A stretch of DNA of 6,854 nt, taken from the NCBI GenBank assembly GCA_001898095.1, contig MKSH01000174.1, forward strand, positions 1 to 6,854. Reading direction: 5' to 3'. How positions within the stretch are numbered: the first letter of the stretch is position 1; every line of letters begins with the position of its first letter. The DNA comes from Solirubrobacterales bacterium 70-9 (GTDB taxonomy: Bacteria; Actinomycetota; Thermoleophilia; Solirubrobacterales; 70-9). The translations under genes were made by a program, and so were the position numbers. The notes under the pieces are model-generated. The model saw only the letters and a list, made by a program, of their open reading frames with translations, was not told the origin of the DNA and did no database searches. Below are positions 5,223-6,854 of this stretch, in pieces.

Positions 5223-6228
5223 GCTCGAGGGCATCGAAGTCGCGCCGGTCCCCGGCGGGAAAAGCTGGGACCTGGCCAGGATGGCGCAGCTGTCGCAGTC
5301 GTTCGTCGCCGGGAAAGTGCTGGCGGCGATGGCCGACGAGGATCCCGACATCGTCGTCATCTCCGCCGACATGAAGTTCTCCAACATGACCGTGGACTTC
5401 GAGCGAGTCCACCCCGAGCGCTTCATCAACGTCGGCATCTCCGAGCAGCACATGGTCTCGATGGCGGCGGGGATGGCGAGCGTCGGGATGAAGCCCTACG
5501 TCGGCGCCTTCGCCCCCTTCGTCGGCCTGCTGGCGGGCGAGCAGATCCGCACCGACCTCGCCTACCCGGGCATGCCGGTCCGGATCCTGGCCCACCACGC
5601 CGGGATCGCGATCGGCTTCTACGGCACCTCCCACCACGCCACCGAGGACCTCGGGCTGATGCGCTCGATCGCCAACATGACCGTCGTCTGCCCCTGCGAC
5701 GCGACCGCCACCGAGGCGGCGCTGCGGCAGACCGCCGACCTGCCCGGGCCGGTCTACTTCCGGCTCGGCCGCGGCCGCGACGTCGACGTCTACGACGCGC
5801 TCCCGGCGGGGAAGTGGCGCTTCGGCGAGGCGGCGGTGCTGCGCGAGGGCGAGGACCTCACGATCGTCGCCAACGGGATCACGGTCTCGGCGGCGCTGGA
5901 GGCAGCGGGCAAGCTGGCCGGTGACCATTACGAGGTCTCGGTGATCGACGCCCACACGGTGCGCCCTTTCGACGGTACGACGATCGCCGCGTACGCCGGC
6001 CGCAGCGGCAAACTGCTGGTCGCCGAGGAGCACAACGTGGTCGGCGGCGTCGCCTCGGCCTGCGCCGAAGCGCTGGTCGAGCACGGCCTCGCCGACGTCA
6101 AGCTGGAGCGGATCGGCATGCCCGCCGACGAGTACTCGCTGATCGGACCCCCGACCCACCTCTACCGGCACTACGGCATGGACGCCGCCGGGATCGAGAC
6201 GAAGGCGCGCGAGCTGCTCGCGGCCTGA
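5215..6228 (+). CDS. Transketolase, C-terminal (pyrimidine-binding and C-terminal domain) subunit
   Basis: This is a 337-residue partner of the preceding gene, a usual length for the C-terminal half of split transketolases. The pyrimidine-binding domain (about 25-190) carries FINVGISEQHM (70-80), in which Glu77 is the expected catalytic glutamate that activates the cofactor's aminopyrimidine ring. SHHATEDLG (139-147) is a conserved active-site segment, and VYFRLGRGRD (180-189) closes the domain. The C-terminal transketolase domain follows (about 205-337), with LTIVANGITV (215-224), VIDAHTVRPFD (243-253) and AEEHNVVGGV (270-279). The gene starts at GTG, overlaps the N-terminal subunit gene by 8 bp, and is followed after 11 bp by the aldolase gene. 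The same domain pair occurs in 1-deoxyxylulose-5-phosphate synthase and the pyruvate dehydrogenase E1 beta chain, but the small split N-subunit and overall pattern favour transketolase. Glutamate codons are almost all GAG. Confidence 0.94.
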   Translation: MAELEGIEVAPVPGGKSWDLARMAQLSQSFVAGKVLAAMADEDPDIVVISADMKFSNMTVDFERVHPERFINVGISEQHMVSMAAGMASVGMKPYVGAFAPFVGLLAGEQIRTDLAYPGMPVRILAHHAGIAIGFYGTSHHATEDLGLMRSIANMTVVCPCDATATEAALRQTADLPGPVYFRLGRGRDVDVYDALPAGKWRFGEAAVLREGEDLTIVANGITVSAALEAAGKLAGDHYEVSVIDAHTVRPFDGTTIAAYAGRSGKLLVAEEHNVVGGVASACAEALVEHGLADVKLERIGMPADEYSLIGPPTHLYRHYGMDAAGIETKARELLAA

Positions 6229-6239
6229 AAGGAGAAACG

Positions 6240-6854
6240 ATGCCGGACGAGCAGTTGGAGCAGGCCAAGCTCGAGGTGATCGAGTACGCCAATCGGATGT
6301 TGACCGAGGGTCTCGTGAAGGGGACCTCGGGGAACGTCAGCGTGCGGGTGGGCGACCGGGTCGCGATCACGCCGGGCAGCGTCCCCTACCCGGAGATCAC
6401 CCCCGACCGGGTCGCGATCGTCGACCTCGACGGCAACCACGTCGCCGGCGGCAACCCGTCCTCGGAGACGCCGCTCCACACCCTCGTCTACCGCGAGACC
6501 GACGCCGCCGCGGTCGTCCACACGCACTCGATCTACGCGACCACGCTGGCCTGCACGGTCGACGAGCTGCCCGCCGTCCACTACATGATCCACGCCTTCG
6601 GCGGCGACTCGATCGAGGTCTCCGACTACGAGCGCTTCGGCTCCGACGAGCTGGCGGCGGCGGTCCACAAGGCGCTCGGCGACCGGCGCGGGGTGCTGCT
6701 CCGCAACCACGGCGCGGTGGTCCACGGGCCGACGCTCGGGCGGGCCTACGACCTGGCGGTGCTGCTGGAGTGGCTGGCGGAGCTCTACTGGCGCTCCTCG
6801 GTCTTCGGCGAGCCGCGGATCCTCAGCCACGACCAGCTCGAGGAGGTCGCCACC
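6240..6854 (+). CDS. Class II aldolase/adducin family protein, L-fuculose-phosphate-aldolase-like (3' end beyond window)
   Basis: This is a zinc-dependent aldolase of the FucA/AraD family, which reversibly splits a sugar phosphate, in FucA to dihydroxyacetone phosphate plus lactaldehyde. There are 205 codons in the window with no stop. FucA proteins are about 215 residues, so only the tail is missing. The phosphate-site segment GTSGNVSVR (28-36) and SSETPLH (74-80) are clear. The zinc ligands are all visible: His94 and His96 in VVHTHS and His157 in LLRNHG, with Glu76 as the catalytic acid/base. PAVHYMI (111-117) closely resembles the E. coli FucA sequence from memory. The start is fixed by AAGGAG 5 nt before the ATG. 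It is 11 bp behind the transketolase gene, surely the same operon. The exact substrate cannot be told: fuculose-, rhamnulose-, ribulose- and other ketose-phosphate aldolases share these motifs. A decarboxylase or epimerase relative is less likely given the FucA-like core. Confidence 0.92.
   Translation, partial: MPDEQLEQAKLEVIEYANRMLTEGLVKGTSGNVSVRVGDRVAITPGSVPYPEITPDRVAIVDLDGNHVAGGNPSSETPLHTLVYRETDAAAVVHTHSIYATTLACTVDELPAVHYMIHAFGGDSIEVSDYERFGSDELAAAVHKALGDRRGVLLRNHGAVVHGPTLGRAYDLAVLLEWLAELYWRSSVFGEPRILSHDQLEEVAT

Noticed and set aside
4513..6171. Long minus-strand open frame (552 codons) opposite both transketolase genes
   Set aside because: The product is low-complexity Arg/Asp/Gly/Ala sequence with no family motif and spans two genes with intact catalytic residues on the plus strand. 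Biased third positions explain its openness.

Overview
The window is GC-rich, gene-dense bacterial DNA with tight gene packing, GTG as well as ATG starts, short stop/start overlaps, a Sec/lipoprotein signal peptide on the binding protein, and one gene that looks leaderless. This style fits a high-GC Actinomycetota genome, possibly Thermoleophilia/Solirubrobacterales-like. That placement is an impression from composition and protein style, not a test. No rRNA, tRNA, CRISPR, insertion sequence or phage gene was seen.

The layout is two divergent operons reading away from a 126-bp control region (4266-4391). Leftward (minus strand) run a class III PLP aminotransferase (3021-4265), an oligopeptide/dipeptide-type ABC transporter lipoprotein (1301-2932), a DppB-like permease (323-1267) and a DppC-like permease cut by the left edge (1-326). 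Any ATPase genes would lie beyond position 1. Rightward (plus strand) run the two halves of a split transketolase, N-terminal (4392-5222) and C-terminal (5215-6228), followed by a class II, FucA-like aldolase (6240 to the right edge).

Together the genes look like an uptake-and-breakdown cassette. The lipoprotein and permeases would import a small, probably amine-bearing compound. The aminotransferase would move or remove the amino group. The transketolase would shift a two-carbon ketol unit, and the aldolase would cleave a sugar-phosphate-like product. The individual family calls are firm, but the substrate and the joint pathway are inferred, and I do not recognise this combination as a named pathway.

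The most interesting non-coding structure is the control region. A perfect 10-bp direct repeat (CAGACGTGCG) occurs twice, 32 bp apart (about three helical turns). Each copy falls in the -35/-10 spacer of one of the two proposed divergent promoters, so one regulator could control both operons. A second notable signal is a sharp change in codon choice: the binding-protein gene uses almost only GAA for glutamate, whereas the transketolase and aldolase genes use almost only GAG.
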